Origin: an uncultured Phascolarctobacterium sp.
Lineage (GTDB): Bacteria > Bacillota > Negativicutes > Acidaminococcales > Acidaminococcaceae
Direction: 5' to 3'
NCBI GenBank assembly: GCA_900544885.1
Contig: UQWU01000042.1
Span: 1 to 15,341, forward strand
DNA length: 15,341 nucleotides
Shown: piece by piece, positions 1-6,833 of the stretch
Position numbering within the stretch: position 1 is the stretch's first letter
Layout of the letters: every line of letters starts with the position of its first letter
Notes under the pieces: model-generated
Database searches by the model: none
The model's input: the letters and a program-made list of their open reading frames with translations, nothing else
Told to the model about the DNA's origin: nothing
Translations under genes and position numbers: made by a program

Positions 1-18
1 AGTTGCATTACGAACGGA

Positions 19-45
19 TATCTGACTAACAGATAATTTTTTGTT
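19..45 (+). terminator. Possible intrinsic terminator of an upstream gene
   Basis: A short perfect inverted repeat, TATCTG at 19-24 and CAGATA at 30-35 with a 5-nt loop, is followed directly by a T-rich run. This is the form of a weak rho-independent terminator on the plus strand. It would end whatever is transcribed into the window from the left, and it implies that the nicotinamidase remnant is not simply read from that unit. The stem has only 6 bp and few G/C pairs, so the call is tentative. Confidence 0.4.
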
Positions 46-85
46 GTATATTTTTTTATGATTTGTGTCTAAAATTTGTTGACTA

Positions 86-616
86 GTGCAGGAGCTAAAT
101 GCCCAAGCTGAATTTGCCTCCTTACGCATTGCCTCCCGTGATGCACATAGTAATTGTGCATTGTGGATTAGTGATGCAGAACATGCTCCTCTAACAACAA
201 TCGAAGGTTATCCTGATTTAGACTTGCGTTGGCCTGCACATGCTATCATCGGCACTAAAGGTTTTGAATTTATTGACGGTCTCGACCCACAAAAATATAA
301 TTTTCAAGTATTCAAAGGTATTGAACCTGACAAACATCCCTATGGTGCTTGTTACCATGATCTGAAAAACACTTTATCCACTGGTGTTATTGAATATCTG
401 AAATGCCATAATATTACTACTGTTATCTGCGGTGGTCTGGCCACTGATTACTGCGTAAAAAATACTGTCCTCCAGCTACGTCAAGTCGGCTTTGAAGTTA
501 TCTTAAACAAAGCAGCATGCCGTGGTATTGCTGAAGAAACCATTGCGCAGGCGATGGAAGAAATGGATCAAGCAGGTGTACATTTCATTGAAAATGCCGC
601 TGAGCTGCAAGCTTAA
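86..616 (+). pseudogene. Nicotinamidase (isochorismatase-fold amidase), 5'-truncated
   Basis: The protein matches the nicotinamidase family (nicotinamide to nicotinate plus ammonia, NAD salvage). Visible hallmarks are the metal-site segment SRDAHS (residues 16-22 counted from the GTG at 86), RWPAH (48-52), the Lys of FKGIEPD (76-82), HPYGACYHDL (84-93), and GGLATDYCVKNT with the nucleophilic Cys at 123. The family's first 40 or so residues are absent. These normally hold a beta strand ending in DxQxDF, whose Asp is the third member of the Asp-Lys-Cys triad. The GTG at 86 is only the first possible start: an in-frame TGA at 80-82 closes the frame and no upstream frame encodes the lost piece. 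There is no good ribosome-binding site. The remaining frame is otherwise intact to the stop, so the damage is a recent 5' replacement or deletion. A shared terminator follows. I judge it non-functional. The family is certain. Confidence 0.8.
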
Positions 617-626
617 AAAGAACAGA

Positions 627-652
627 AACCCCTCTGAAATTTCAGAGGGGTT
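627..652. terminator. Bidirectional intrinsic terminator
   Basis: A perfect 26-bp palindrome, AACCCCTCTGAAA joined to its reverse complement, has a T-rich tail (ATTTTTAA) on the plus side. On the minus side the complement of the AAAAAGAACAG run gives another T-rich tail. It sits between two convergent genes, 10 nt after the nicotinamidase stop and 4 nt after the M24 peptidase stop, so it should end both transcripts. Confidence 0.9.
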
Positions 653-656
653 ATTT

Positions 657-1883
657 TTAACCTAAAATACGTAATTCGTGAGATTTACCTGTTAAGGAAC
701 GAGCACCGTTTTCAGTAACGACATAGGTATTTTCCGTACCTACCATACCTAAACCAGGTAAGGCAATTTTTGGCTCAACAGCAAATGTCATGTTCGGCTG
801 TACTTCCTGTTTAAAGCCTTTTGCTAAAGCAGGAGCTTCATCCATCACTAAACCAATGCTATGCCCCAAAAATTTACCACCGTTCATGAATGCATCACCA
901 TAAATATTATTGAATTTAGCCATAGTATTCAAATAAATATCTTCAATAACAGCACCAGGACGTAAACGAGTAATTACTTCTTGTTCTAATTCCAGACAAC
1001 GTTTTTGTGCTTCCAAAATTTGGGCAGCTTGTTCATCCTTCTTGATATCACCATAATAATAAACTACAGTTTTATCTGTATGATAGCCATCTACACCGCA
1101 AGGAATGTCCAAATAAACAAGACGACCGGACTTTAATTTGCGAAAAGCATTGCCGATGGATTGCACAGCAATACAAGTGCCATTAGTTCCACCAGGGCCA
1201 TCAAAAGCAGTACGTACAAGACCGCTCTTACCAAAAGCAGCAATACCGATAACCTCTTCACCCATAGGCAGATTAAAACGAGCAATACCATGAGAACCAC
1301 GAGCTACCATTTCGCTATATAAATCAATAGCCAGCTGTGCCTCACTAATGCCGCCTTTTATAACTTTAGGAGCAATAACGTCTAAAACAGTTTCATGAAT
1401 AGCACCGCTGATTTCCATCATCTGCAGCTCATAAGTGCTTTTAATCATGCGAATATCTTGAATGACATTATCAATACCCTCTAATTGCTCAAACGCAAAA
1501 TATTTATGTAGCATACGTTCCCAGTCAACAGTTGCTTTCTTGGTTTCGATATACATAATTTTCGGACTGCTGCCATAAAAAGCTGCTGCTTCACGGAAGC
1601 TATGCATGGGACGAATATCAGCAAAATGAGATTCCTTGCACGCTCTATCATAGCTACGACGTACCCACAAAACCGCATCGTCAGGACGGATAATTAAAGC
1701 ACCCTCCTGCATAGTGCCGGTAAAATAATACATGCTTACTTTATGGCTGATTGCTACCATTTCCCAACCAGGATGAGTAACATCCATTGCATTGCGGAAA
1801 TTTACTAAACGCTTTTCTAATTCAGCAGCAGGAACAAGACGAAGATCATCGGTAAAAACAGATTCTTTTTCCAAAATAGCCAT
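657..1883 (-). CDS. M24 family Xaa-Pro peptidase (creatinase-like)
   Basis: A 408-residue cytoplasmic metallopeptidase with two domains: an N-terminal creatinase/prolidase domain (about 1-150) and a C-terminal pita-bread M24 domain (about 155-400). All five expected dinuclear metal ligands can be placed: D259 in YLDIPCG, D270 in YHTDKT, H341 in LGHSIG, E370 in AVEPK and E384 in GTENT. By family it removes or hydrolyses Xaa-Pro bonds (aminopeptidase P or dipeptidase). Creatinase and ectoine hydrolase share the fold, so the exact substrate is open. The start at 1883 follows a GAGGGAT ribosome-binding site. The gene lies 14 nt after the HAD phosphatase stop, so the two form an operon read from the promoter at 2739-2767, and it ends at the shared terminator. 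Length and catalytic residues are complete. Confidence 0.88.
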   Translation of the reverse strand: MAILEKESVFTDDLRLVPAAELEKRLVNFRNAMDVTHPGWEMVAISHKVSMYYFTGTMQEGALIIRPDDAVLWVRRSYDRACKESHFADIRPMHSFREAAAFYGSSPKIMYIETKKATVDWERMLHKYFAFEQLEGIDNVIQDIRMIKSTYELQMMEISGAIHETVLDVIAPKVIKGGISEAQLAIDLYSEMVARGSHGIARFNLPMGEEVIGIAAFGKSGLVRTAFDGPGGTNGTCIAVQSIGNAFRKLKSGRLVYLDIPCGVDGYHTDKTVVYYYGDIKKDEQAAQILEAQKRCLELEQEVITRLRPGAVIEDIYLNTMAKFNNIYGDAFMNGGKFLGHSIGLVMDEAPALAKGFKQEVQPNMTFAVEPKIALPGLGMVGTENTYVVTENGARSLTGKSHELRILG

Positions 1884-1897
1884 TTGCTATCCCTCGC

Positions 1898-2704
1898 TTA
1901 TAAATAATTTAAAATTTCCTTGGCATGATGTAAGACGATGTCAGGCTTAATAGCACCGTTTTCCACATCATCCATAGTAGCTTCACCTGTCAGTACCATA
2001 ACTGATAAAATTCCGTTATTTAAGCCAAATGCAATATCAGTACTTAAACGGTCACCAACCATGGCAATTTCATCTTTTTTAAAGCCTGTTTTATCTAAAA
2101 CTACATCAACCATATATTGATAAGGTTTACCGAAAATCATGGACGGACTTTTACCTGTCGCAGTTTTGATAAGCTCAATCATCGCACCTGTATCAGGAAT
2201 AAATTCTCCACCTTCAATCGGGCAACGTACATCAGGATGAGTAGCTACATAAGGAACACCTTTGTCAATCAAGCGGCAGGCAGTGCTTAAACGGTCATAA
2301 GTCAAAGTTTGATCAAAGCCTACAACAACATAATCTACAGCATCATCAATACTCTCCGCTAAAGTAAAGCCTGCTTCAGTAATACTTGCTAATAACTGCG
2401 GTGTACCCAAAACAAACAATTTAGCTTGAGGCTTATTCTTCTGCATCCAATTAGTCAAAGCATCCGAAGAAATTAATACTTCTTTACGCTTTACAGGAAC
2501 ACCTAAGCCATTCATTTTTTGTACATAATGATCATGACTGCGGGAAGAGTTGTTAGTCAATAAATAATATTCACGACCACTTGCTTTTAGTTTATCAAAA
2601 AAACCTTCCATTCCCGGAATCAGCTCATTACCTAAATTAATTGTTCCATCCATGTCAAAAAGAAAACACTTGATATTTTTCAAGCGAGCATAATCATAAG
2701 TCAT
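1898..2704 (-). CDS. HAD-superfamily IIA phosphatase (NagD/p-nitrophenyl phosphatase type)
   Basis: A 268-residue HAD-IIA hydrolase. Motif I is FDMDGT with nucleophile D17 and acid/base D19; motif II is LLTNNSS (48-54); the motif III Lys is in FGKP (K193); motif IV is VGDRLSTD with D218 and D223 binding Mg2+. The long insert between motifs II and III is the C2 cap that defines subclass IIA (NagD, AraL, phosphoglycolate or pyridoxal phosphatases). The natural substrate cannot be read from sequence, but this group usually acts on sugar phosphates or nucleotide monophosphates in housekeeping or detoxification roles. The start at 2704 has a GGAGGG site 6-9 nt upstream. It is the first gene of a two-gene operon with the M24 peptidase. 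No odd residues were seen. Confidence 0.88.
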   Translation of the reverse strand: MTYDYARLKNIKCFLFDMDGTINLGNELIPGMEGFFDKLKASGREYYLLTNNSSRSHDHYVQKMNGLGVPVKRKEVLISSDALTNWMQKNKPQAKLFVLGTPQLLASITEAGFTLAESIDDAVDYVVVGFDQTLTYDRLSTACRLIDKGVPYVATHPDVRCPIEGGEFIPDTGAMIELIKTATGKSPSMIFGKPYQYMVDVVLDKTGFKKDEIAMVGDRLSTDIAFGLNNGILSVMVLTGEATMDDVENGAIKPDIVLHHAKEILNYL

Positions 2705-2738
2705 AAATTACCCTCCAAATTATCGTTCAATAGTTTAT

Positions 2739-2767
2739 ATTATAATTCATAAATGTTAATTTACCAA
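2739..2767 (-). promoter_or_regulatory. Sigma-70 promoter of the HAD phosphatase-M24 peptidase operon
   Basis: Read on the minus strand: TTGGTA (complement of 2762-2767), a 17-nt spacer, then a perfect TATAAT (complement of 2739-2744). It lies between the terminator of the ABC operon and the GGAGGG ribosome-binding site, giving a leader of about 30 nt. Confidence 0.7.
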
Positions 2768-2779
2768 CATAGAATAAAG

Positions 2780-2815
2780 AAAAATAGAAAAAACAGAACT
2801 GATTTCTCAGTTCTG
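2780..2815 (-). terminator. Intrinsic terminator of the ABC transporter operon
   Basis: A perfect 9-bp stem, CAGAACTGA (2794-2802) with TCAGTTCTG (2807-2815) and a 4-nt loop, begins 8 nt after the ATPase stop. On the minus strand it is followed by a T-rich tract, the complement of the A-rich 2775-2793. Confidence 0.88.
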
Positions 2816-2822
2816 CTAAAAA

Positions 2823-3617
2823 TTAACCTAACAATAATCTATCACTAGCCATTTCTGCACCACTTGCTTGTTCAAACATTGCCAGCAAATCTGCTATTTC
2901 TAGATGTTTTTTCTCTTCACCTTGTACATCAATTAAAATACGCCCGTTATGTAGCATAATCAAACGATTGCCATACCGCAGAGCATCACGCATATTGTGC
3001 GTAATCATCAATGTAGTCAAATTATCTCTATTAACAATTCTCTCTGTTAAATCCAACACTTTAGCAGCAGTTTTAGGGTCCAATGCTGCCGTATGTTCAT
3101 CTAAAAGTAATAATTTAGGTTTTTTTAAAGTTGCCATCAGTAAAGTTAAAGCCTGACGCTGACCACCGGAAAGAAGACCTACTTTTGTGTTCATTCGTTC
3201 TTCCAAACCTAAATCTAACTCTTTCAACATTGCGAAAAAATAATCATGTTGTTTTTGCGGTAAACTCCAACATAACCCTGGAGTTTCACCACGATGAGCA
3301 GCTAAAGCCAAGTTTTCTTCAATCATCATGCCTGCCGCTGTACCTAACATAGGGTCTTGAAAAACGCGACCAATATATTTTGCTCTTTTATGTTCTGGCT
3401 GTCTCGTAATATCCACACCATCAATAATTATTTTACCTTGGTCTATTGGAAAAACTCCAGCAATCGCATTTAAAGTAGTCGATTTACCAGCACCGTTACC
3501 ACCGATAACTGTTGTAAAATCACCTGGATTAAGATGTAAAGACAATCCCTGCAAAGCCTTTTTTTCATTAATTGTTCCTGGGAAAAATGTTTTGTAAATA
3601 TTTTCTATGTGCAACAT
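2823..3617 (-). CDS. ABC transporter ATP-binding protein of a TrpXYZ-like importer
   Basis: A 264-residue nucleotide-binding subunit that powers the adjacent permease from the cytoplasmic face. Motifs are complete: Walker A GGNGAGKST (39-47), Q-loop VFQDP (85-89), signature LSGGQRQ (149-155), Walker B LLLLDEH with D173/E174, and H-loop Thr-His (H207). The first codon abuts the permease stop, and the ribosome-binding site (AAGGCGGTAAG) lies inside the end of the permease gene, so translation is probably coupled. The set of lipoprotein, LivH-type permease and single ATPase matches the family typified by streptococcal TrpXYZ (aromatic amino acid uptake), although the substrate here is not shown. 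The operon ends at the hairpin just downstream. Confidence 0.9.
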   Translation of the reverse strand: MLHIENIYKTFFPGTINEKKALQGLSLHLNPGDFTTVIGGNGAGKSTTLNAIAGVFPIDQGKIIIDGVDITRQPEHKRAKYIGRVFQDPMLGTAAGMMIEENLALAAHRGETPGLCWSLPQKQHDYFFAMLKELDLGLEERMNTKVGLLSGGQRQALTLLMATLKKPKLLLLDEHTAALDPKTAAKVLDLTERIVNRDNLTTLMITHNMRDALRYGNRLIMLHNGRILIDVQGEEKKHLEIADLLAMFEQASGAEMASDRLLLG

Positions 3618-4505
3618 TTATCTTACCGCCTTCCTACGATTGAGTTTTTCCTTAAATAGCGGCATGGACAAAGCCAACGCTACTAAGACCGAAGTAAATA
3701 ATTTAAGGTCATTGGGCGGCATCCCCATCGCTAAAACTAAAGCAATGACAATACGATAAACAATAGAACCAAGAACAACAGAAATCAAACAATTTTTAAA
3801 ACTACGTGTACCAAAAAGTACTTCACCAATAATCACAGAAGCTAGACCGATAACAATAGTACCAGTACCCATACCCACATCAGCAAAGCCATTAGCTTGA
3901 GCAACTAAAGCCCCAGACATAGCCACTAAGCCATTACTTAGCAATAAACCTAAAATAATAGTAATATCTGTATCCACACCTTGAGCACGAATCATTTGTT
4001 GATTAAAACCGGTCGCACGAATCGCCGCACCTAACTGTGTTCCGAAAAACCAATATAAAATCAACCCACATAAAACAGTAATAAAACCACCAACAATAAA
4101 TATGGTCTGTCCCATGTTGATACCTAAATATACTTGAGAAATTTTAAACAGAGTATCAACACCAAGAAGAGATAAGTTAGCTTTATCCATAATACGTAAA
4201 TTTACTGAATATAAAGCAATCATAGTTAGGATACCTGCTAATAATGCCGGTATTTTCATCTTCGTATGTAGCAAACCAGTTACTACGCCTGCTAAAACGC
4301 CCGCAATAGCTGCCATTAATAAAGCTGTTAAAGGACCGCATCCTCCTGACAGCAAAGATGCTGCTACAGCTGCTCCAAGCGGAAAACTTCCCTCTACAGT
4401 CAAATCAGCAATATCTAATACTCGAAAAGTTATATATACACCTAAAGCCATCAGTGCCCACAATAATCCCTGGGCTACAGTAGAAATTAATAAAGACATA
4501 TCCAT
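3618..4505 (-). CDS. ABC transporter permease (LivH/BPD_transp_2 family)
   Basis: A 295-residue, very hydrophobic inner-membrane protein with about eight predicted membrane segments (around 10-27, 40-57, 60-82, 88-105, 130-153, 185-205, 215-238, 245-262). It resembles branched-chain amino acid-type permeases. The stretch GAAIRATGFNQQMIRAQGVD (about 160-180) corresponds to the cytoplasmic coupling loop that meets the ATPase. A single permease gene implies a homodimer. The start at 4505 follows AAGGAG by 8 nt. It is preceded by an intercistronic hairpin that probably lowers its expression relative to the binding protein, and it abuts the ATPase gene. Confidence 0.88.
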   Translation of the reverse strand: MDMSLLISTVAQGLLWALMALGVYITFRVLDIADLTVEGSFPLGAAVAASLLSGGCGPLTALLMAAIAGVLAGVVTGLLHTKMKIPALLAGILTMIALYSVNLRIMDKANLSLLGVDTLFKISQVYLGINMGQTIFIVGGFITVLCGLILYWFFGTQLGAAIRATGFNQQMIRAQGVDTDITIILGLLLSNGLVAMSGALVAQANGFADVGMGTGTIVIGLASVIIGEVLFGTRSFKNCLISVVLGSIVYRIVIALVLAMGMPPNDLKLFTSVLVALALSMPLFKEKLNRRKAVR

Positions 4506-4534
4506 TTTTGCCGCTCCTTTACTTATTCTTAAAG

Positions 4535-4568
4535 AAAAAGGCTGCCCAAATCATCTGACAGCCCTTTT
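4535..4568 (-). terminator. Weak intercistronic terminator between binding protein and permease
   Basis: An imperfect stem pairs GGCTGCC (4540-4546) with GACAGCC (4557-4563), with one G-U pair in the minus-strand RNA. A/T pairs flank it across one mismatch. The minus-strand RNA continues into a U-rich tract (UUUUUCUUUAAG). It lies immediately after the binding-protein stop, where a partial terminator commonly makes the binding protein more abundant than the membrane subunits. Confidence 0.65.
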
Positions 4569-4570
4569 TA

Positions 4571-5569
4571 TTATTTTATTATTTCTGCATCTTTTAAGAG
4601 TTCTTCAGGAACGGACAAACCAATACGCGCAGCAGTTTTCATATTGATTGTAGTCTTAAAATCTTTTTGTGTTTGAATCGGCATTTCAGCAGGCTTTGCT
4701 TTGCCATGTAAAATATCTGCTGCCATCTCACCTGTTTGGAAGCCTAATTTGTAGTAATCAATACCTACAGTGGCTAATCCGCCATTATGCACCGGACCAC
4801 TTTCACCACAAATAATAGGCAGTTTCGCTTCTTCTGTAATATAAGTTAAAGTAGGCATCGCAGAAGCGACAACATTATCAGTAGGTACATAAATAGCTTG
4901 TACTTTGCCGACTAAATTGCGGGCAGCTTGCTGAATATCATTGACATTGGATACAGTTATTTCCTCTACGGTAATTCCCTTGGCTAAAGCAGCTTGCTTT
5001 AAAACATCAACTTGTAACTGAGAGTTAACCTCACTAGAGCAATAAATAGTACCAATAACTTTTGCTTGCGGCACAAGCTTAACTAATAAATCCAGCTGAC
5101 GCTCTACAGGATTCATATCACTTGTTCCAGTCACATTATTTCCAGGTTTATTATTATCTTTTACCAATTTTGCACTTTTGTAATCTGTAACAGCTGTAGC
5201 TACAATCGGAATATCACTAGTAACATTGGCTACAGTTTGCACAGCAGGCGTAGCAATAGCACAAATCAAGTCAACCTTATTGCTTACAAAACGCTGTGCA
5301 ATATTTTGCAAATTAGATTGATCAGCCTGAGCATTTTGACGGTCATAAGTTACGTTCGCACCTTCCTTAAATCCTTTGGAAGCCATACCATCAACAAAGC
5401 CTTTATTAGCTTGATCTAAAGCATTGTGTTCTACTAACTGCACAATACCTACATCCACCTTAGCCTTTTCCGCTTTTTGTTCATTTCCACATCCAAAAGC
5501 TCCTAAAGCCAAGGAAAGCAACATAACTGTTGCTATTGCTTTCATTCTCGCACATTTCCAAGATACCAT
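4571..5569 (-). CDS. ABC transporter substrate-binding lipoprotein (ABC_sub_bind family)
   Basis: A 332-residue extracytoplasmic binding protein of the PF04392 (TrpX-like) family. It has a positively charged start, a hydrophobic stretch and a Cys (C27 in GAFGC) fitting a lipoprotein signal, so the mature protein is probably lipid-anchored. The body has the two-lobe periplasmic-binding fold seen as repeated beta-alpha units, with VGIVQLVEH at 40-48 and TGTSDMNPVERQ near 148-159. The first ATG at 5569 has a GGAAGG site rather far away (13 nt). An in-frame ATG at 5545 would give a more classical signal peptide, so the true start may be there. It heads the importer operon behind the promoter at 5620-5648. 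The family is known to bind small amino-acid-like ligands. No T-box or riboswitch is visible in the short leader to identify the ligand. Confidence 0.87.
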   Translation of the reverse strand: MVSWKCARMKAIATVMLLSLALGAFGCGNEQKAEKAKVDVGIVQLVEHNALDQANKGFVDGMASKGFKEGANVTYDRQNAQADQSNLQNIAQRFVSNKVDLICAIATPAVQTVANVTSDIPIVATAVTDYKSAKLVKDNNKPGNNVTGTSDMNPVERQLDLLVKLVPQAKVIGTIYCSSEVNSQLQVDVLKQAALAKGITVEEITVSNVNDIQQAARNLVGKVQAIYVPTDNVVASAMPTLTYITEEAKLPIICGESGPVHNGGLATVGIDYYKLGFQTGEMAADILHGKAKPAEMPIQTQKDFKTTINMKTAARIGLSVPEELLKDAEIIK

Positions 5570-5595
5570 AATACATTACCATCCTTCCATACTAC

Positions 5596-5612
5596 TCTAC
5601 ATATCTTGTAGA
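5596..5612. promoter_or_regulatory. Candidate operator at the ABC operon start site
   Basis: An inverted repeat TCTACA-N5-TGTAGA lies just downstream of the TATAAT of the ABC promoter, over the expected transcription start (about 5613). A dimeric repressor bound here would block initiation. No regulator gene is adjacent, and the assignment rests on position and symmetry only. Confidence 0.4.
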
Positions 5613-5619
5613 TAATGTA

Positions 5620-5648
5620 ATTATAAATATTCTCCTTAATGTTGTAAA
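5620..5648 (-). promoter_or_regulatory. Sigma-70 promoter of the ABC importer operon
   Basis: On the minus strand: TTTACA (complement of 5643-5648), exactly 17 nt, then TATAAT (complement of 5620-5625). It gives a leader of about 45 nt before the binding-protein start. The rest of 5570-5779 is AT-rich and holds only the operator-like repeat and the terminator of the DhaK-like gene. Confidence 0.75.
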
Positions 5649-5732
5649 TATTTTTGTTTTATTTTTCTATTTCCCCAATAAACTGTATCATTACTGTATA
5701 TTAAATTACACATTTGCTATTAAAATTGCAAA

Positions 5733-5770
5733 TGCCGTAAAAGTAATCAGCATGAAATACTTTTACGGCA
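5733..5770 (-). terminator. Hairpin terminator of the DhaK-like gene
   Basis: A perfect 13-bp stem, TGCCGTAAAAGTA (5733-5745) with its complement at 5758-5770 and a 12-nt loop, begins 9 nt after the DhaK-like stop. The minus-strand tail is moderately U-rich (TTTGCAATTTTAA). It also insulates the downstream ABC promoter. Confidence 0.75.
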
Positions 5771-5779
5771 ACGAAAATA

Positions 5780-6721
5780 TTATTTTATTTTATAGGCAAC
5801 GCTATTACATGGAGCAGCTAAATACGATTTTACTTCTTGTTCCATACGAGCAAGCGTAACTTGAACGGAAGTTTCCGGCATTTCAAATAAAGCACCACTA
5901 ACTATTGAAGCCAACACAAAATCATGCTGTTCTAAAGCATTTAATACGTCTCGTCCAAAAATTGCTGCCTCGATATGATTGATATTACCACTAGTGTTAA
6001 TCATCGTATAAACAACTTCACCGGCTTGCAATTGTAAATCTTGAATAAGCATACTAGTTACTTCTATAGCTAACGCATCTGATGTTGTAGAGGCTATAAT
6101 TTCACCATCATTTTCTCCACGAATACCGCTATTTAATTTCATTTCCTTATCATTAAAGGCTATAGTTACAGTAGCCATATTATCTAGAAAGCTCTGTGCT
6201 AATCTAGTAATTCCTTCTAAAGATTTTCCGTTTAAAGATGCTGCACCAATAATTTTGCATACAGGCAAGCATCCGCCTAACCCACGTCTTACATCAGGAC
6301 CTTCGCCTAAAACTACTTCATCACAAACAATTAATCTAGATACTTTTATCCCTAATTTTTCTGCTTCCTTGGCAGCAATTTCTGCAGACAAATTATCACC
6401 AAGTTGGTTTAAGTTTAGTAATACTACACCATAACCTTTATCAGCCATCTTTAAAGCATCTAGACAAGATTGCGGTCCAGGTGCCGATAATAAATCACCA
6501 ACTACAGCAACGTCCACCAAGCCTTCGCCAACATATCTACTGAATCCTAGCTCATTACCACATGCACCAAACGCAACTAATGTAACACGCTCTGCATTAG
6601 CTAATTGCTTATTAATAACTAAATTCTCTTTTTCTAAAAAGAGTAAATCAGCATGTAATTTTACAAAACCCTGCAAAGCATCTTGGACTATATTTCTAGA
6701 ATGTTTAATTAAGTTTTTCAT
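5780..6721 (-). CDS. Orphan DhaK-fold protein lacking the substrate-binding His
   Basis: A 313-residue protein recognisable as the dihydroxyacetone kinase DhaK fold (Dak1, PF02733). It begins KNLI with a following helix. An FGACGNELGF loop (51-60) stands where canonical DhaK has GGGSGHEP, and an NLNQLGD loop (103-109) stands where it has KNYTGD. Further landmarks are VCDEVVL (132-138), RRGLGG (145-150) and GIRGEND (199-205) in place of GIHGE. Canonical DhaK holds dihydroxyacetone covalently through the His of GIHGE (H218 in E. coli), with H56 and D109 as acid/base. Here those positions read Arg (201), Asn (56) and Asp (109). It therefore should not form the hemiaminal and is unlikely to be a normal kinase subunit. 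No dhaL, dhaM or glycerol gene is nearby, and it is a single-gene unit with a strong GAGGTGAT site. It may bind another small ligand or act as a sensor. Fold assignment is fairly firm; function is unknown. Confidence 0.72.
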   Translation of the reverse strand: MKNLIKHSRNIVQDALQGFVKLHADLLFLEKENLVINKQLANAERVTLVAFGACGNELGFSRYVGEGLVDVAVVGDLLSAPGPQSCLDALKMADKGYGVVLLNLNQLGDNLSAEIAAKEAEKLGIKVSRLIVCDEVVLGEGPDVRRGLGGCLPVCKIIGAASLNGKSLEGITRLAQSFLDNMATVTIAFNDKEMKLNSGIRGENDGEIIASTTSDALAIEVTSMLIQDLQLQAGEVVYTMINTSGNINHIEAAIFGRDVLNALEQHDFVLASIVSGALFEMPETSVQVTLARMEQEVKSYLAAPCNSVAYKIK

Positions 6722-6779
6722 AACTATATCACCTCATTAATTATCTATTCGTACAGTTATTTACCTTGAATTATTTTAT

Positions 6780-6808
6780 ATTATACCGAGAAAAAAGAAA
6801 AATCTCCA
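6780..6808 (-). promoter_or_regulatory. Possible promoter of the DhaK-like gene
   Basis: On the minus strand: TGGAGA (complement of 6803-6808), 17 nt, TATAAT (complement of 6780-6785). The -35 matches consensus at four of six positions and overlaps the 3' arm of the upstream terminator. The leader would be about 50 nt. Confidence 0.45.
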
Positions 6809-6826
6809 CATGAATGCGGAGATTTT
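6799..6826 (-). terminator. Intrinsic terminator of the M23 peptidase gene
   Basis: The stem pairs AAAATCTCCACA (6799-6810) with TGCGGAGATTTT (6815-6826), with one mismatch and a 4-nt loop. On the minus strand it is followed by TTTTCTTTTTT. It starts 8 nt after the stop codon. Confidence 0.88.
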
Positions 6827-6833
6827 ATTTAAA

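Noticed and set aside
1..85. Remnant of the same IS30-like element at the left edge
   Set aside because: No match in either orientation to the sequence at 15111-15235; only a weak hairpin is seen.
86..88. GTG at 86 as the true start of a functional nicotinamidase
   Set aside because: It lacks a ribosome-binding site and the family's first 40 or so residues including the catalytic Asp would be missing.
5570..5779. T-box, Trp leader peptide or riboswitch before the ABC operon
   Set aside because: The leader is only about 45 nt, with no specifier stem, T-box sequence, Trp-codon run or antiterminator fold.
5780..6721. A complete dihydroxyacetone kinase system
   Set aside because: The covalent His is replaced and no dhaL, dhaM or glycerol dehydrogenase gene is in the window.
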